A stretch of 58,941 bases of DNA from Bacteroidales bacterium (GTDB lineage: Bacteria > Bacteroidota > Bacteroidia > Bacteroidales > UBA932): positions 1 through 58,941 of the forward strand of contig JAEDEB010000006.1 of the NCBI GenBank assembly GCA_016293535.1, given 5' to 3'. Each line of letters opens with the position of its first letter. The stretch's first letter is position 1. Below, piece after piece: positions 39,890 through 48,437 of the stretch. Position numbers and translations under genes: made by a program. The notes beneath the pieces are model-generated. The model was not told the origin of the DNA, made no database searches, and was given only the letters and a program-made list of their open reading frames with translations.

Positions 39890-42427
39890 ATGGCAAACGA
39901 AGAGAACAACGGCATCGATCTGGAACAGGAATATTCCGGCGTCCCGAAAGGCCGTATCGAGCAGGTGGAGATCGACCACCAGATGAAGACTGCCTACATT
40001 GACTACTCGATGTCGGTAATCGTCGCCCGTGCCCTTCCTGATGTGCGTGACGGTCTCAAGCCGGTTCAGAGACGTGTGCTGTTCGGAATGGACAGGCTCG
40101 GACTCGACTACTCGGTTCCTACGATGAAGTCCGCGGGTATCGTGGGCGAGGTGATGGGAAAATACCACCCGCACGGTGATTCAAGCATCTATGACACAAT
40201 GGTCCGTCTCGCCCAGGACTGGAACCTCCGCTATCCGCTCGTGAAGGGCCAGGGTAACTTCGGTTCCATGGACGGTTATTCCGCTGCGGCGATGCGATAT
40301 ACGGAGGCGAAGCTCGAGAAGATTTCCGACGCGGTGCTTGCCGACCTGGACAAGAACACCGTGGACATGGTCAAGAACTTCGACGAGAGATTCGACGAGC
40401 CGACCGTACTCCCGACCAAGGTTCCGCTTCTTCTGATTAACGGATCATCCGGCATCGCTGTCGGCATGGCGACCAATATGGCGCCGCACAACCTCAGTGA
40501 ATGCTGCGATGCGATATGCGCATACATCGACGACCCCGATATCGATACCGACGGTCTCATGGACCATGTAAAAGGCCCGGATTTCCCGACCGGAGGCATC
40601 ATCCAGGGCTATTCCGGCATCAAGGAGGCTTTCCGTACCGGACACGGCAGGGTGGTCATCAGAGCCAAGACCTCGATCGAGACGGCCGACAACGGCAACG
40701 ATACCATCGTGGTTACCGAGGTGCCGTATATGGTCAACAAGAAGGAGATGATAAAGAAGATCGCCGACCTTGTGGAGGACAAAAGGATAGAGGGCATCAC
40801 CGATATCCAGGACTTCTCCAACAGGAAGGGTGTGAAGATATGCATCAGGGTCAAGAAGGGATTCAATTCCAATGTGGTCCTGAACCAGCTCTTCAAGCTC
40901 AGTCCTCTCCAGTCCAGTTTCTCGGTCAACAACGTGGCAATCGTGAACGGCCGTCCTTGTACCCTCAATCTCAAGGATATGATACGGAACTTCGTGGAAC
41001 ACAGACACGAGGTGATACTCCGCAGGACCCAGTTCGACCTGGACAAGGCCAGGGCGCGCGCCCACATTCTCGAGGGACTGCTCAAGGCGCTGGACATAAT
41101 CGACGAGATTATCAATGTGATTCGTTCCTCCAAGGTGGTGGACGAGGCGAAGGCCGCTCTCATCTCCCGCTTCGGATTTACCGAGATCCAGGCTCAGGCC
41201 ATCGTCGAGATGCGTCTGCGCCAGCTCACCGGACTCGAAAGGGAGAAACTTCAGAACGAGTACGACGAACTCATGAAGTTCGTGCGCTACTGCGAGGATA
41301 TACTCGGAAGCTACGAGCGCCAGATGGAGGTCATCAAGGAGGAAACCCTCGAGATGAAGGAGAAGTTCGGGGATGCCCGCCGCACCGTGATTGTTCCGGA
41401 GGAGGGCGAGTTCAATCCGGAGGACTTCTATGCGGACGAGGACGTGGTCATCACGATTTCCCATCTCGGATACATCAAACGCACTTCCCTCACCGAATAC
41501 CGTACCCAGTCCCGTGGCGGAAAGGGCATGAAGGGAAGCGCAACCCGCGAAGAGGATTTCATCGAGCATATTTATGTGGCAAATATGCACAGCACAATGC
41601 TCTTCTTTACCCAGAACGGAAAGTGCTACCGACTGAAGGTGTACGAGCTTCCTGAGGGAACGCGCGCAAGCAAGGGCCGCCCGGTACAGAACGTCATCAG
41701 CATCGAGCCGGGTGACATAATCAAGACCTATGTCAATGCAAAGAGCATAGAGGACCCTGACTATACCTCCAGCCACTTCGTGCTGCTTGCCACCAAGAAG
41801 GGCATAGTCAAGAAGACAAATCTCAGCGAGTTCTCCAACAAGCGCAGCCGCAACAAGGGTATCAACGCAATAGGCATACGCGAGGGTGACGAACTCCTCG
41901 ATGCGATACTCACCACCGGCAGCAGCCAGGTGCTTCTTGCCGCGAAGAACGGACGCTGCGTCCGTTTCGACGAGGAGGATGCAAGGGCTCTGGGCAGAAC
42001 GGCGTCCGGAGTACGTGGCATAAACATTGAAGATGACGACGAGGTTGTGAGCGCAGTATGCTTCAATCCTGCCGATGAGGATGCCTCTGCACACACTGCT
42101 CTGGTGGTCAGTGAGAACGGTTTCGGCAAGCGTACCGACTTCGAGGAGTACCGACTCACCAACAGGGGAGGAAAAGGTGTCAGGACTCTCAACATAACGG
42201 AGAAGACAGGAAAGGTTGTGGCGCTCAAGAACGTAACCGACGACAATGACCTTATGATCATCACCCGTGCCGGCCTTACCATCAGAATGTCAGTCACTGA
42301 CATACGTATTGCGGGCAGGGCAACCCAGGGAGTCAAGCTCATCAACATCAAGGACAACGACCTCATCGCTTCGGTAACGGTGGTTCCGAAACAGGAGGAA
42401 GAGACTCCTGAGGAAACGGAAGAATAA
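39890..42427 (+). CDS. gyrA: DNA gyrase subunit A
   Basis: Breaks and rejoins DNA to introduce negative supercoils, as A2B2 with GyrB. The 845-residue protein has the catalytic tyrosine in AAAMRYTEAKL (residue 137 by count). The quinolone-determining region reads HPHGDSSIYD, with the usual Ser and Asp, so no known resistance change is seen there. Five or six C-terminal beta-pinwheel repeats follow; the GyrA box reads QSRGGKG. It leads an operon with the TPR protein (27 bases downstream). Confidence 0.97.
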   Translation: MANEENNGIDLEQEYSGVPKGRIEQVEIDHQMKTAYIDYSMSVIVARALPDVRDGLKPVQRRVLFGMDRLGLDYSVPTMKSAGIVGEVMGKYHPHGDSSIYDTMVRLAQDWNLRYPLVKGQGNFGSMDGYSAAAMRYTEAKLEKISDAVLADLDKNTVDMVKNFDERFDEPTVLPTKVPLLLINGSSGIAVGMATNMAPHNLSECCDAICAYIDDPDIDTDGLMDHVKGPDFPTGGIIQGYSGIKEAFRTGHGRVVIRAKTSIETADNGNDTIVVTEVPYMVNKKEMIKKIADLVEDKRIEGITDIQDFSNRKGVKICIRVKKGFNSNVVLNQLFKLSPLQSSFSVNNVAIVNGRPCTLNLKDMIRNFVEHRHEVILRRTQFDLDKARARAHILEGLLKALDIIDEIINVIRSSKVVDEAKAALISRFGFTEIQAQAIVEMRLRQLTGLEREKLQNEYDELMKFVRYCEDILGSYERQMEVIKEETLEMKEKFGDARRTVIVPEEGEFNPEDFYADEDVVITISHLGYIKRTSLTEYRTQSRGGKGMKGSATREEDFIEHIYVANMHSTMLFFTQNGKCYRLKVYELPEGTRASKGRPVQNVISIEPGDIIKTYVNAKSIEDPDYTSSHFVLLATKKGIVKKTNLSEFSNKRSRNKGINAIGIREGDELLDAILTTGSSQVLLAAKNGRCVRFDEEDARALGRTASGVRGINIEDDDEVVSAVCFNPADEDASAHTALVVSENGFGKRTDFEEYRLTNRGGKGVRTLNITEKTGKVVALKNVTDDNDLMIITRAGLTIRMSVTDIRIAGRATQGVKLINIKDNDLIASVTVVPKQEEETPEETEE

Positions 42428-42454
42428 TCAATTACCAATCAAAACGATAAGAAA

Positions 42455-43774
42455 ATGAAAAGAATCTTCATCGCAGCAGCTCTTGTCCTGGCAGTCCAGG
42501 TAGCAGGGGCTCAGACCAAGTCACCGGCAGCGGCCCAGAAGGCGATTACATCCGCTGAGGCGGCAGCTTCCAATGCCAAGAAGGCTACAAAGGTTGCAAC
42601 CTGGCTGAACCTGGCAAAGGCATATATGGACGCCTACAACGCCCCGGTAGGCAATGTGTGGATGGGCATGGGCCAGCAGGAGTTCCAGCTCATCATGACC
42701 GAGAAGCCTCTCTCCCAGGAGATTGTCACTCTCAATAACAACCAGTATGAGAAGTACTCATATGAGAGCAGGAATCTCTACTTCGCCAACGGTACGCTTC
42801 AGATCATAGAAGTGACCAAGCCGGTATGCGAGGATCCGCTGGCAGGCGCCCTCAAGGGTTATACGAAGGCTTACGAGATTGACGCCAAGGGTTCCAAGAC
42901 CAAGGACATCAGTAACGGCATCAAGACTGTGGCTACCAAGTACATGGATGAGGCCATCACCAAGTACACCTTCGGTGACCTCGGCGCTTCGAGCCTTCTT
43001 TTCGAGAAGGCCGCTGCAGCCAGCGCAACCGCTCCTGTTTCCGAGTTCGATTCCACTGCAACTTACAATGCCGGTTTCACCGCCTTCTTCTCAGGCAACC
43101 ACTCCAGGGCAAAGAAGTTCTTCGAGCAGTGCTACGAGAATGGCTTCTTCTACGAGGGAGGTGACGTTTATGCCAAGCTCTCCGACATCTACAAGCAGGA
43201 AGGTGACACCACCAAGGCTGTGAACATCCTCAAGGAGGGATTCACCGCATTTCCTGAGAGTCAGGTCATACTCGTGAACCTCATCAACTACTACCTCGAG
43301 TCCGGCGAGAACTCGGAAGAGCTCTTCTCCCTTCTCGATGCAGCCAAGAAGAATGAGCCGAACAATCCTTCACTCTATTATGTGGAGGGCAATATCCGCG
43401 CACAGCTCGGCCAGGAGGCAGAGGCAATCGCCGCTTACTCCAAGTGCAACGAGGTCGACCCTAACTATGAGAACGGTCTCATCGGCATAGGCATACTCTA
43501 TTACAACAAGGCCGTCGCAATAGCAGACAAGGCTGCCACCGAGTTCAATGACGCAAAGTACATGAAACTCGTCGACGAGTTCGAGGAAGCGTTCAAGGCT
43601 GCAATCGATCCTTTCGAGAAGGCCTATGCGGTTTCCAAGAACGACGAGGTCAAGGTAAGCATCATCGCCGAGTCCCTCAAGAACATCTACTACCGTTTCC
43701 GTGACAAGGATGCTTCATACCAGGCCGGCTATGACAAGTACAACGAGGTAGTCAAGACTGGAAAGGTCCTTTGA
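42455..43774 (+). CDS. exported TPR-containing protein
   Basis: Protein of 439 residues with a signal peptide (RIFIAAALVLAVQVAGAQ). It has TPR-like helices, for example LYYVEGNIRAQLGQEAEAIAAYSKCNEVDPNYENG near residue 320, and a long N-terminal Ala/Lys-rich segment. The family lies next to gyrA in Bacteroidetes genomes, which supports co-transcription, but its function is unknown. Confidence 0.75.
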   Translation: MKRIFIAAALVLAVQVAGAQTKSPAAAQKAITSAEAAASNAKKATKVATWLNLAKAYMDAYNAPVGNVWMGMGQQEFQLIMTEKPLSQEIVTLNNNQYEKYSYESRNLYFANGTLQIIEVTKPVCEDPLAGALKGYTKAYEIDAKGSKTKDISNGIKTVATKYMDEAITKYTFGDLGASSLLFEKAAAASATAPVSEFDSTATYNAGFTAFFSGNHSRAKKFFEQCYENGFFYEGGDVYAKLSDIYKQEGDTTKAVNILKEGFTAFPESQVILVNLINYYLESGENSEELFSLLDAAKKNEPNNPSLYYVEGNIRAQLGQEAEAIAAYSKCNEVDPNYENGLIGIGILYYNKAVAIADKAATEFNDAKYMKLVDEFEEAFKAAIDPFEKAYAVSKNDEVKVSIIAESLKNIYYRFRDKDASYQAGYDKYNEVVKTGKVL

Positions 43775-43784
43775 TGTTTTCTGT

Positions 43785-44918
43785 ATGGCTTCCAAGGTAT
43801 ATTTCACCGATCTCCGCACAGGGCCAGGCAAGAATCTTCTGGCCAAGCTGGAACGTCTGGTAAAGACAGCGGGAATTGCCAAACTCGACTTCAAGGACAA
43901 GTTCGTCGCCGTCAAGATACATTTCGGTGAATACGGAAACCTCGCATACATACGCCCGAACTACGCTGCAGTCATTGTGCGCATCATAAGGGAACTGGGC
44001 GGCCGTCCTTTCCTTACCGATGCGAACACGCTTTACAGCGGCAGCCGCGATAATGCCGTTGACCATCTCCACACAGCGATGGTCAACGGTTTCAATTCCA
44101 TAGCAACAGGCTGTGACGTGATCATAGCCGACGGGCTCAGAGGACGCGACGAGAGGGTGGTAGATGTTGGCGGGCGTTATTGTCCGGGACCAAAGATAGG
44201 CGCGGCGATAGCGGAGGCTGACGTGATAGTCAGCCTGACCCATTTCAAAGGACACGAGCAGGCCGGTTTCGGCGGCGCACTCAAGAATATTGGAATGGGC
44301 TCCGGCAGTGTTGCAGGCAAGAAGGAAATGCACTCGACTGCCCAGCCTAAGGTCGATCCGGACAAATGCGTGGGCTGCAAGGTCTGCGTGAACAACTGCA
44401 ACCACGATGCAGTCCATCTTCAGGACAGGCTCGCTGTCATAGATTATGACAGATGTGTCGGCTGCGGACAGTGCGTGGCCCTTTGCCGTAACGAAGGAAT
44501 GGTGATGGGCAGCCGTGAGAGCGGCGAGATTCTCAATTACAAGATTGACGAATATGCCAAGGCTGTACTTGAGGGCAAGCAGGCTTTCCACGTCTCGTTC
44601 ATCATGAACGTCAGTCCCGAGTGCGATTGCTGGGGCCATAACGACGCTGCCATTGTTCCGGACATAGGAATGGCCGCCAGTTTCGACCCTGTGGCTCTTG
44701 ATCAGGCCTGTGTCGATCTCGTCAATGCTGCGCCTACTCTCCGCACTTCCAACATGCTCGCGGAGAAAGAGGGCTGCTGCGGCGAAGAGCACAGCCACGA
44801 AGGATGTCACGGTGACAAGTTCCATCTGCTTCATCCCGATACGAACTGGGAGGCTGGCCTTCGTTATGCGGAGGGAATCGGTCTAGGTACACGAGATTAC
44901 GAACTCATAAAACTTTAA
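43785..44918 (+). CDS. DUF362 protein with two 4Fe-4S clusters
   Basis: Cytoplasmic protein of 377 residues. The N-terminal 190 residues are DUF362 (HFGEYGNLAYIRPNY, VIVSLTHFKGHEQAGFGGALKN). Two ferredoxin motifs, CVGCKVCVNNC and CVGCGQCVALC, follow at about residues 197 and 225. The C-terminus has a Cys/His-rich segment (GCCGEEHSHEGCHG) that may bind a metal. Role is unknown, probably redox. It follows the TPR gene by 10 bases. Confidence 0.8.
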   Translation: MASKVYFTDLRTGPGKNLLAKLERLVKTAGIAKLDFKDKFVAVKIHFGEYGNLAYIRPNYAAVIVRIIRELGGRPFLTDANTLYSGSRDNAVDHLHTAMVNGFNSIATGCDVIIADGLRGRDERVVDVGGRYCPGPKIGAAIAEADVIVSLTHFKGHEQAGFGGALKNIGMGSGSVAGKKEMHSTAQPKVDPDKCVGCKVCVNNCNHDAVHLQDRLAVIDYDRCVGCGQCVALCRNEGMVMGSRESGEILNYKIDEYAKAVLEGKQAFHVSFIMNVSPECDCWGHNDAAIVPDIGMAASFDPVALDQACVDLVNAAPTLRTSNMLAEKEGCCGEEHSHEGCHGDKFHLLHPDTNWEAGLRYAEGIGLGTRDYELIKL

Positions 44919-44922
44919 ATCT

Positions 44923-45537
44923 ATGAAATCAATTTTTGCCAAAACGAGATTTTTTGTTGCATTGGCGCTTTCCGCAATTGCAATACTTCCTGTGGTTTCC
45001 TGCCAGAAAGTTGAGGAAGCCCAAGCTACAATAGTCAATGATTGGATGATTCTCAAAATGGGAGATTCTGTTCCTCCGGTTTCCATGGTGTATTCTTTCA
45101 CGCAGTCCGAGCAATTTGAGGCCGGTTTCATTCTTGACGAGACGTTGCTGGCGCAGCTTCGGGAAACTTTTTCAGACATGACCTTATCGGAAGAAGGACA
45201 GAAGATGCTGGAATCTCTCTCTGTCGGTGACATGCTTGTCCAGGTTGGCGGAAGCTATACCGTTGCCTTTGATGAAAGCGGAACTGCCGGAACCGTAACG
45301 GTTGTTTTGGACCCGCAGAAATGCATCGCTCAAGTGGATGAGGAGGATAGTGTTGAAACTATCCCTTTTCATGACCTTGAGGAGGATAGCATGATAGGCG
45401 TGGGCTACAGCCAAGACGATGAAGGAAACAGAACTGATATTGATATAGAGATGAAGTCCGCTTCTTCATTGGGTGTCAAGATAGGCAAGCATTATCTTTT
45501 AAAAACCCTCGCTGATTCCATACCCAAAGAATGGTAG
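44923..45537 (+). CDS. putative lipoprotein, unknown function
   Basis: A 204-residue protein with a signal peptide ending in a lipobox (AIAILPVVSCQ). No recognised domain; the body is beta-rich and acidic, with the segment GTVTVVLDPQKCIAQV. It sits four bases after the DUF362 gene and is likely co-transcribed. The codon use looks a little more AT-rich than its neighbours (visual impression only). Confidence 0.65.
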   Translation: MKSIFAKTRFFVALALSAIAILPVVSCQKVEEAQATIVNDWMILKMGDSVPPVSMVYSFTQSEQFEAGFILDETLLAQLRETFSDMTLSEEGQKMLESLSVGDMLVQVGGSYTVAFDESGTAGTVTVVLDPQKCIAQVDEEDSVETIPFHDLEEDSMIGVGYSQDDEGNRTDIDIEMKSASSLGVKIGKHYLLKTLADSIPKEW

Positions 45538-45544
45538 TGACAGA

Positions 45545-45576
45545 TTTGCGTTTTCGGATTAATATTTCCACCTTTG
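45545..45576 (+). promoter_or_regulatory. promoter of the cysK-epsC leader
   Basis: TTTG (45545-45548), 20 bases, CACCTTTG (45569-45576), one mismatch from TAnnTTTG. The predicted transcript start near 45580-45583 places the leader peptide ATG about 33 bases in. Confidence 0.5.
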
Positions 45577-45614
45577 CGAAGACTTAGTAATTTTTTATAT
45601 TACTTGAAGAAATT

Positions 45615-45689
45615 ATGAGACTTTATTCGATCAACTGTTGCTGTTGTTTTTTCGCTCCGGGAAACTGGCGTGAAAGAACTGACGCATAG
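45615..45689 (+). CDS. putative cysteine leader peptide (24 aa) with four consecutive Cys codons
   Basis: A 24-codon ORF from ATG 45615 to TAG 45687-45689. It begins MRLYSIN, then Cys8-Cys11 coded TGT TGC TGT TGT, then FF and AP, and ends with D-A. It lies just upstream of an intrinsic terminator and 141 bases before cysK. Four consecutive Cys codons are very unlikely by chance and are the hallmark of a peptide that senses charged Cys-tRNA. It is too short for standard ORF detection. The gene is well supported by position, codons and the matching RNA structures, though not by homology. Confidence 0.8.
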   Translation: MRLYSINCCCCFFAPGNWRERTDA

Positions 45690-45732
45690 GGTTGAGGAAT
45701 CAGTCTTTGCTATAGTTCGGCCTGCCGGTTTC
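45661..45732 (+). promoter_or_regulatory. cysteine antiterminator pairing
   Basis: GAAACTGGCG (45661-45670, codons 16-19 of the leader ORF) pairs with TGCCGGTTTC (45723-45732) over 10 consecutive base pairs, two of them G-T; two more G-T pairs may extend it. The second segment is the 5' arm and loop of the terminator, so the two structures exclude each other. Confidence 0.7.
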
Positions 45733-45751
45733 TTTCCGGCGGGCCGTTTTT
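45718..45751 (+). terminator. cysteine attenuator terminator
   Basis: An 11-bp stem (45718-45728 with 45736-45746, one G-T pair), a 7-base loop and then TTTTT (45747-45751). It lies 29 bases after the leader peptide stop and 79 bases before cysK, so it would prevent cysK-epsC transcription unless the antiterminator forms. Confidence 0.9.
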
Positions 45752-45830
45752 GTGTCTGGACGGGATTCAATAAGCTTCAAAAAATTATTAATTCAGAGAT
45801 TACTGACTGACAAACCAATATTTTAGTATT

Positions 45831-46748
45831 ATGATACACGGAAATATTACCGAACTTATCGGTCGCACACCTCTGGTTGAGGTAAGCGGAATCGAGGGCC
45901 AGAAGGCCAGAATTGCTGTTAAGGTGGAGTTCTTCAACCCCGGGGGAAGTGTAAAGGACAGAATTGCCCTGGCGATGATCGAGGATGCGGAGAGCCGCGG
46001 AGTTCTTGTTCCCGGAGCGACTATCGTGGAACCGACCAGCGGAAATACCGGCGTAGGCCTCGCCTGGATAGGAAGAGTCAAGGGCTACAGGGTCATACTC
46101 ACAATGCCTGAGACCATGAGCCGTGAAAGGAGGAGCCTGCTGAAGGCTTATGGAGCCGAGCTGGTTCTCACTCCCGGCACGGAGGGCATGAAGGGCGCTA
46201 TCGTAAAGGCGAATGAGCTCAAGGATACTATACCCGGCGCAGTGATTCTCGGCCAGTTCGACAATCCTGCCAATCCGGCCACCCACGAGAAGCATACCGG
46301 AGAGGAGATATGGGCCGATACGGATGGAAAGGTTGACATATTCGTTGCTGGTGCCGGGACGGGCGGAACTGCGACAGGCGCGGGACGAACTCTCAAGAGA
46401 CACAATCCTGAGGTGAAAGTAGTTGTAGTGGAGCCTGCAGGATCTCCCGTTCTTTCCGAGGGACATGGCGGTCCTCACAAGATTCAGGGAATAGGTCCGG
46501 GTTTCGTTCCTGCAGTTCTGGACAGGGCAGTGATAGATGAGGTTCTTCCGGTGGCTGACGAGGCTGCATTCGAAGGAATGAGACTTCTTTCCCGAAGGGA
46601 AGGCATATTGGCAGGAATCTCCTCGGGAGCCGCCTTCAGCGCAGCTCTGGAACTTGCCCGCAAGGATGAAAATGCAGGTAAACTCATAGTGGCTCTTTTG
46701 CCCGATACCGGCGAGAGATATCTTTCCACCGGTTTATTCGAGGATTGA
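45831..46748 (+). CDS. cysK: cysteine synthase A
   Basis: PLP enzyme that makes cysteine from O-acetylserine and sulfide. The 305-residue protein contains IGRTPLVEV, the lysine motif GGSVKDRIA (Schiff base), EPTSGNTGVGLA and the GTGGTATGAG phosphate-binding loop, all typical. It is directly followed by epsC after two bases, giving the complete serine-to-cysteine module. The 5' leader carries a Cys-codon attenuator. Confidence 0.97.
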   Translation: MIHGNITELIGRTPLVEVSGIEGQKARIAVKVEFFNPGGSVKDRIALAMIEDAESRGVLVPGATIVEPTSGNTGVGLAWIGRVKGYRVILTMPETMSRERRSLLKAYGAELVLTPGTEGMKGAIVKANELKDTIPGAVILGQFDNPANPATHEKHTGEEIWADTDGKVDIFVAGAGTGGTATGAGRTLKRHNPEVKVVVVEPAGSPVLSEGHGGPHKIQGIGPGFVPAVLDRAVIDEVLPVADEAAFEGMRLLSRREGILAGISSGAAFSAALELARKDENAGKLIVALLPDTGERYLSTGLFED

Positions 46749-46750
46749 GT

Positions 46751-47533
46751 ATGTACAGAGCACCAAGCAGAAACGAACTCGCAAGAATGATGGATCTTGT
46801 GAAGTATGTGGTATTTCCCGATTATTCGGACATCCCTTCCTGGATTGACGGGAAGGAGGCGATACGGGGAATACTTGAGGCTCAGATTGCGGCGGTGTAC
46901 GGCGTGGACGGATTCGATGCGTCCGGTGAACAGATAGCCGCCCTCGCGTCCTCATTCATAGAGTCTATTCCTGAAATCGGCCGACTGCTGTCCACGGACG
47001 TGGATGCAGTCAGCCATAATGACCCTGCGGTGACTGACAGGGGAGAGGTCATATTGTGCTATCCGCTTGTAAAGGTGATGCTTCACTACAGGGTTGCCCA
47101 CCGCCTGTACCTGCTGGGCATTCCCCGCATCCCGAGGATGCTTACCGAAATGGCGCACAGCGAGACTGGAATAGACATTCACCCTGCCGCAGTCATAGGG
47201 GAGCATTTCGCGATTGACCACGGTACCGGAGTCGTCATAGGAGCCACAAGCATCATTGGAAAACACTGCATGCTGTATCAGGGTGTCACTCTGGGTGCCC
47301 GGAATTTCAACTATGACAGCAACGGCCATCCTATCGACGAACCGCGTCATCCCATACTCGAGGACAACGTGACAGTCTATTCGAACACATCGATACTCGG
47401 GCGTGTCCACATTGGTCACGACAGCATCATTGGCGGTAACCTTTGGATTACCAATGACGTTCCTGCCGGGACCAAGGTGGTGCAGTCCCGTTCCGTACAG
47501 ATTCCGAGCTTCGATGGAGGCGGAGGAATCTGA
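46751..47533 (+). CDS. epsC: serine O-acetyltransferase
   Basis: Acetylates serine with acetyl-CoA to O-acetylserine, the substrate of CysK. The 260-residue protein has a helical N-terminal domain (about 1-140) and left-handed hexapeptide repeats at the C-terminus (IHPAAVIGEHFAIDHG, VVIGATSIIGKHCMLYQGVTLG). It lacks a long C-terminal CysK-binding tail of CysE, in line with the EpsC subfamily. The ATG at 46751 is two bases after the cysK stop; a TTG at 46745 overlaps that stop and is unlikely. It converges with tpiA. Confidence 0.92.
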   Translation: MYRAPSRNELARMMDLVKYVVFPDYSDIPSWIDGKEAIRGILEAQIAAVYGVDGFDASGEQIAALASSFIESIPEIGRLLSTDVDAVSHNDPAVTDRGEVILCYPLVKVMLHYRVAHRLYLLGIPRIPRMLTEMAHSETGIDIHPAAVIGEHFAIDHGTGVVIGATSIIGKHCMLYQGVTLGARNFNYDSNGHPIDEPRHPILEDNVTVYSNTSILGRVHIGHDSIIGGNLWITNDVPAGTKVVQSRSVQIPSFDGGGGI

Positions 47534-47552
47534 TTTAGTTTCTGTCGACTAC

Positions 47553-48308
47553 TTAGAATGAAAGGGCGATGCCGATGAAATCGTCAGCCTTGAGGGCCGC
47601 GCCACCGATGAGACCGCCGTCGATGTCTGGCTGTGCGAAGAGTTCCTTTGCGTTGGACGGCTTGCAGGAACCGCCGTAGAGGATGGAAGTCTCTTCTGCA
47701 ACCTCGGCACCGAACATGCCTGCGAGGGTCTTGCGTATGAAGGCGTGGATTTCTTCGGCCTGCTCTGCGGTAGCGGTCTTGCCGGTACCGATAGCCCATA
47801 CAGGCTCATAGGCGATTACCACGTTCTTCATATCCTCGGCGGAGAAGTTCTTGAGAACATTCACCGTCTGGGTCTCGCATACGTCGAAATGCTTGCCGGC
47901 TTCGCGCTCTTCGAGATTCTCACCTACGCAGAGTATAACCTTGAGGCCTGCAGCGAACGCGAGTTTGGTCTTCTCCACGAGTTTCTCATCTGTCTCTCCG
48001 TAGTACTGGCGACGCTCGGAGTGGCCGAGTATGGTGTACTCACAGCCGGTGGATGCGAGCATGTCGGCGGAAATCTCGCCGGTATATGCACCCTTGGCGT
48101 GGTCGGCGCAGTTTTCTGCGGAAAGGACGACGCGGGTTCCCTTGACAATCTCATTTACCGGATAGAGATGGGTAAACGGCGTTGCGACTATAAGTTCTAC
48201 TTCTGCAGGAACTTCCGCAGACTTTGCTACCACTGCCTTGGCGAGCTCTACGCCCTCAGGTACTGTAGTGTTCATCTTCCAGTTACCTGCTACGATGTGT
48301 TTTCTCAT
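47553..48308 (-). CDS. tpiA: triosephosphate isomerase
   Basis: Interconverts glyceraldehyde-3-phosphate and dihydroxyacetone phosphate in glycolysis. The 251-residue protein has NWKMN near the N-terminus, the His motif GHSERR and the catalytic glutamate in VIAYEPVWAIGTGKTA, then the phosphate loop YGGSCKPSNA. A TAAATTTG promoter lies at 48361-48368, giving a leader of about 50 bases, divergent from tyrS. Confidence 0.97.
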   Translation of the reverse strand: MRKHIVAGNWKMNTTVPEGVELAKAVVAKSAEVPAEVELIVATPFTHLYPVNEIVKGTRVVLSAENCADHAKGAYTGEISADMLASTGCEYTILGHSERRQYYGETDEKLVEKTKLAFAAGLKVILCVGENLEEREAGKHFDVCETQTVNVLKNFSAEDMKNVVIAYEPVWAIGTGKTATAEQAEEIHAFIRKTLAGMFGAEVAEETSILYGGSCKPSNAKELFAQPDIDGGLIGGAALKADDFIGIALSF

Positions 48309-48360
48309 TTTATTGTAAATTAAAATATTATATGCTCTTTTGCTGCCTTTTCAAGGCTCG

Positions 48361-48368
48361 CAAATTTA
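48361..48368 (-). promoter_or_regulatory. promoter -7 element of tpiA
   Basis: TAAATTTG on the minus strand (exact TAnnTTTG), divergent from the tyrS element 22 bases away. Confidence 0.5.
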
Positions 48369-48390
48369 AGGATTTTTCTGATAAAATGAT

Positions 48391-48398
48391 TACCTTTG
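48391..48398 (+). promoter_or_regulatory. promoter -7 element of tyrS
   Basis: TACCTTTG, exact TAnnTTTG match, 39 bases before the ATG of tyrS. No strong -33 element was found. The short leader has no T-box or peptide. Confidence 0.55.
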
Positions 48399-48437
48399 CA
48401 CTCCGATAATAAAAAATTTAAATAATATACAGACAAG

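Noticed and set aside
48399..48437. T-box or leader peptide before tyrS
   Set aside because: The leader is under 40 bases and AT-rich with no hairpin or Tyr codons.
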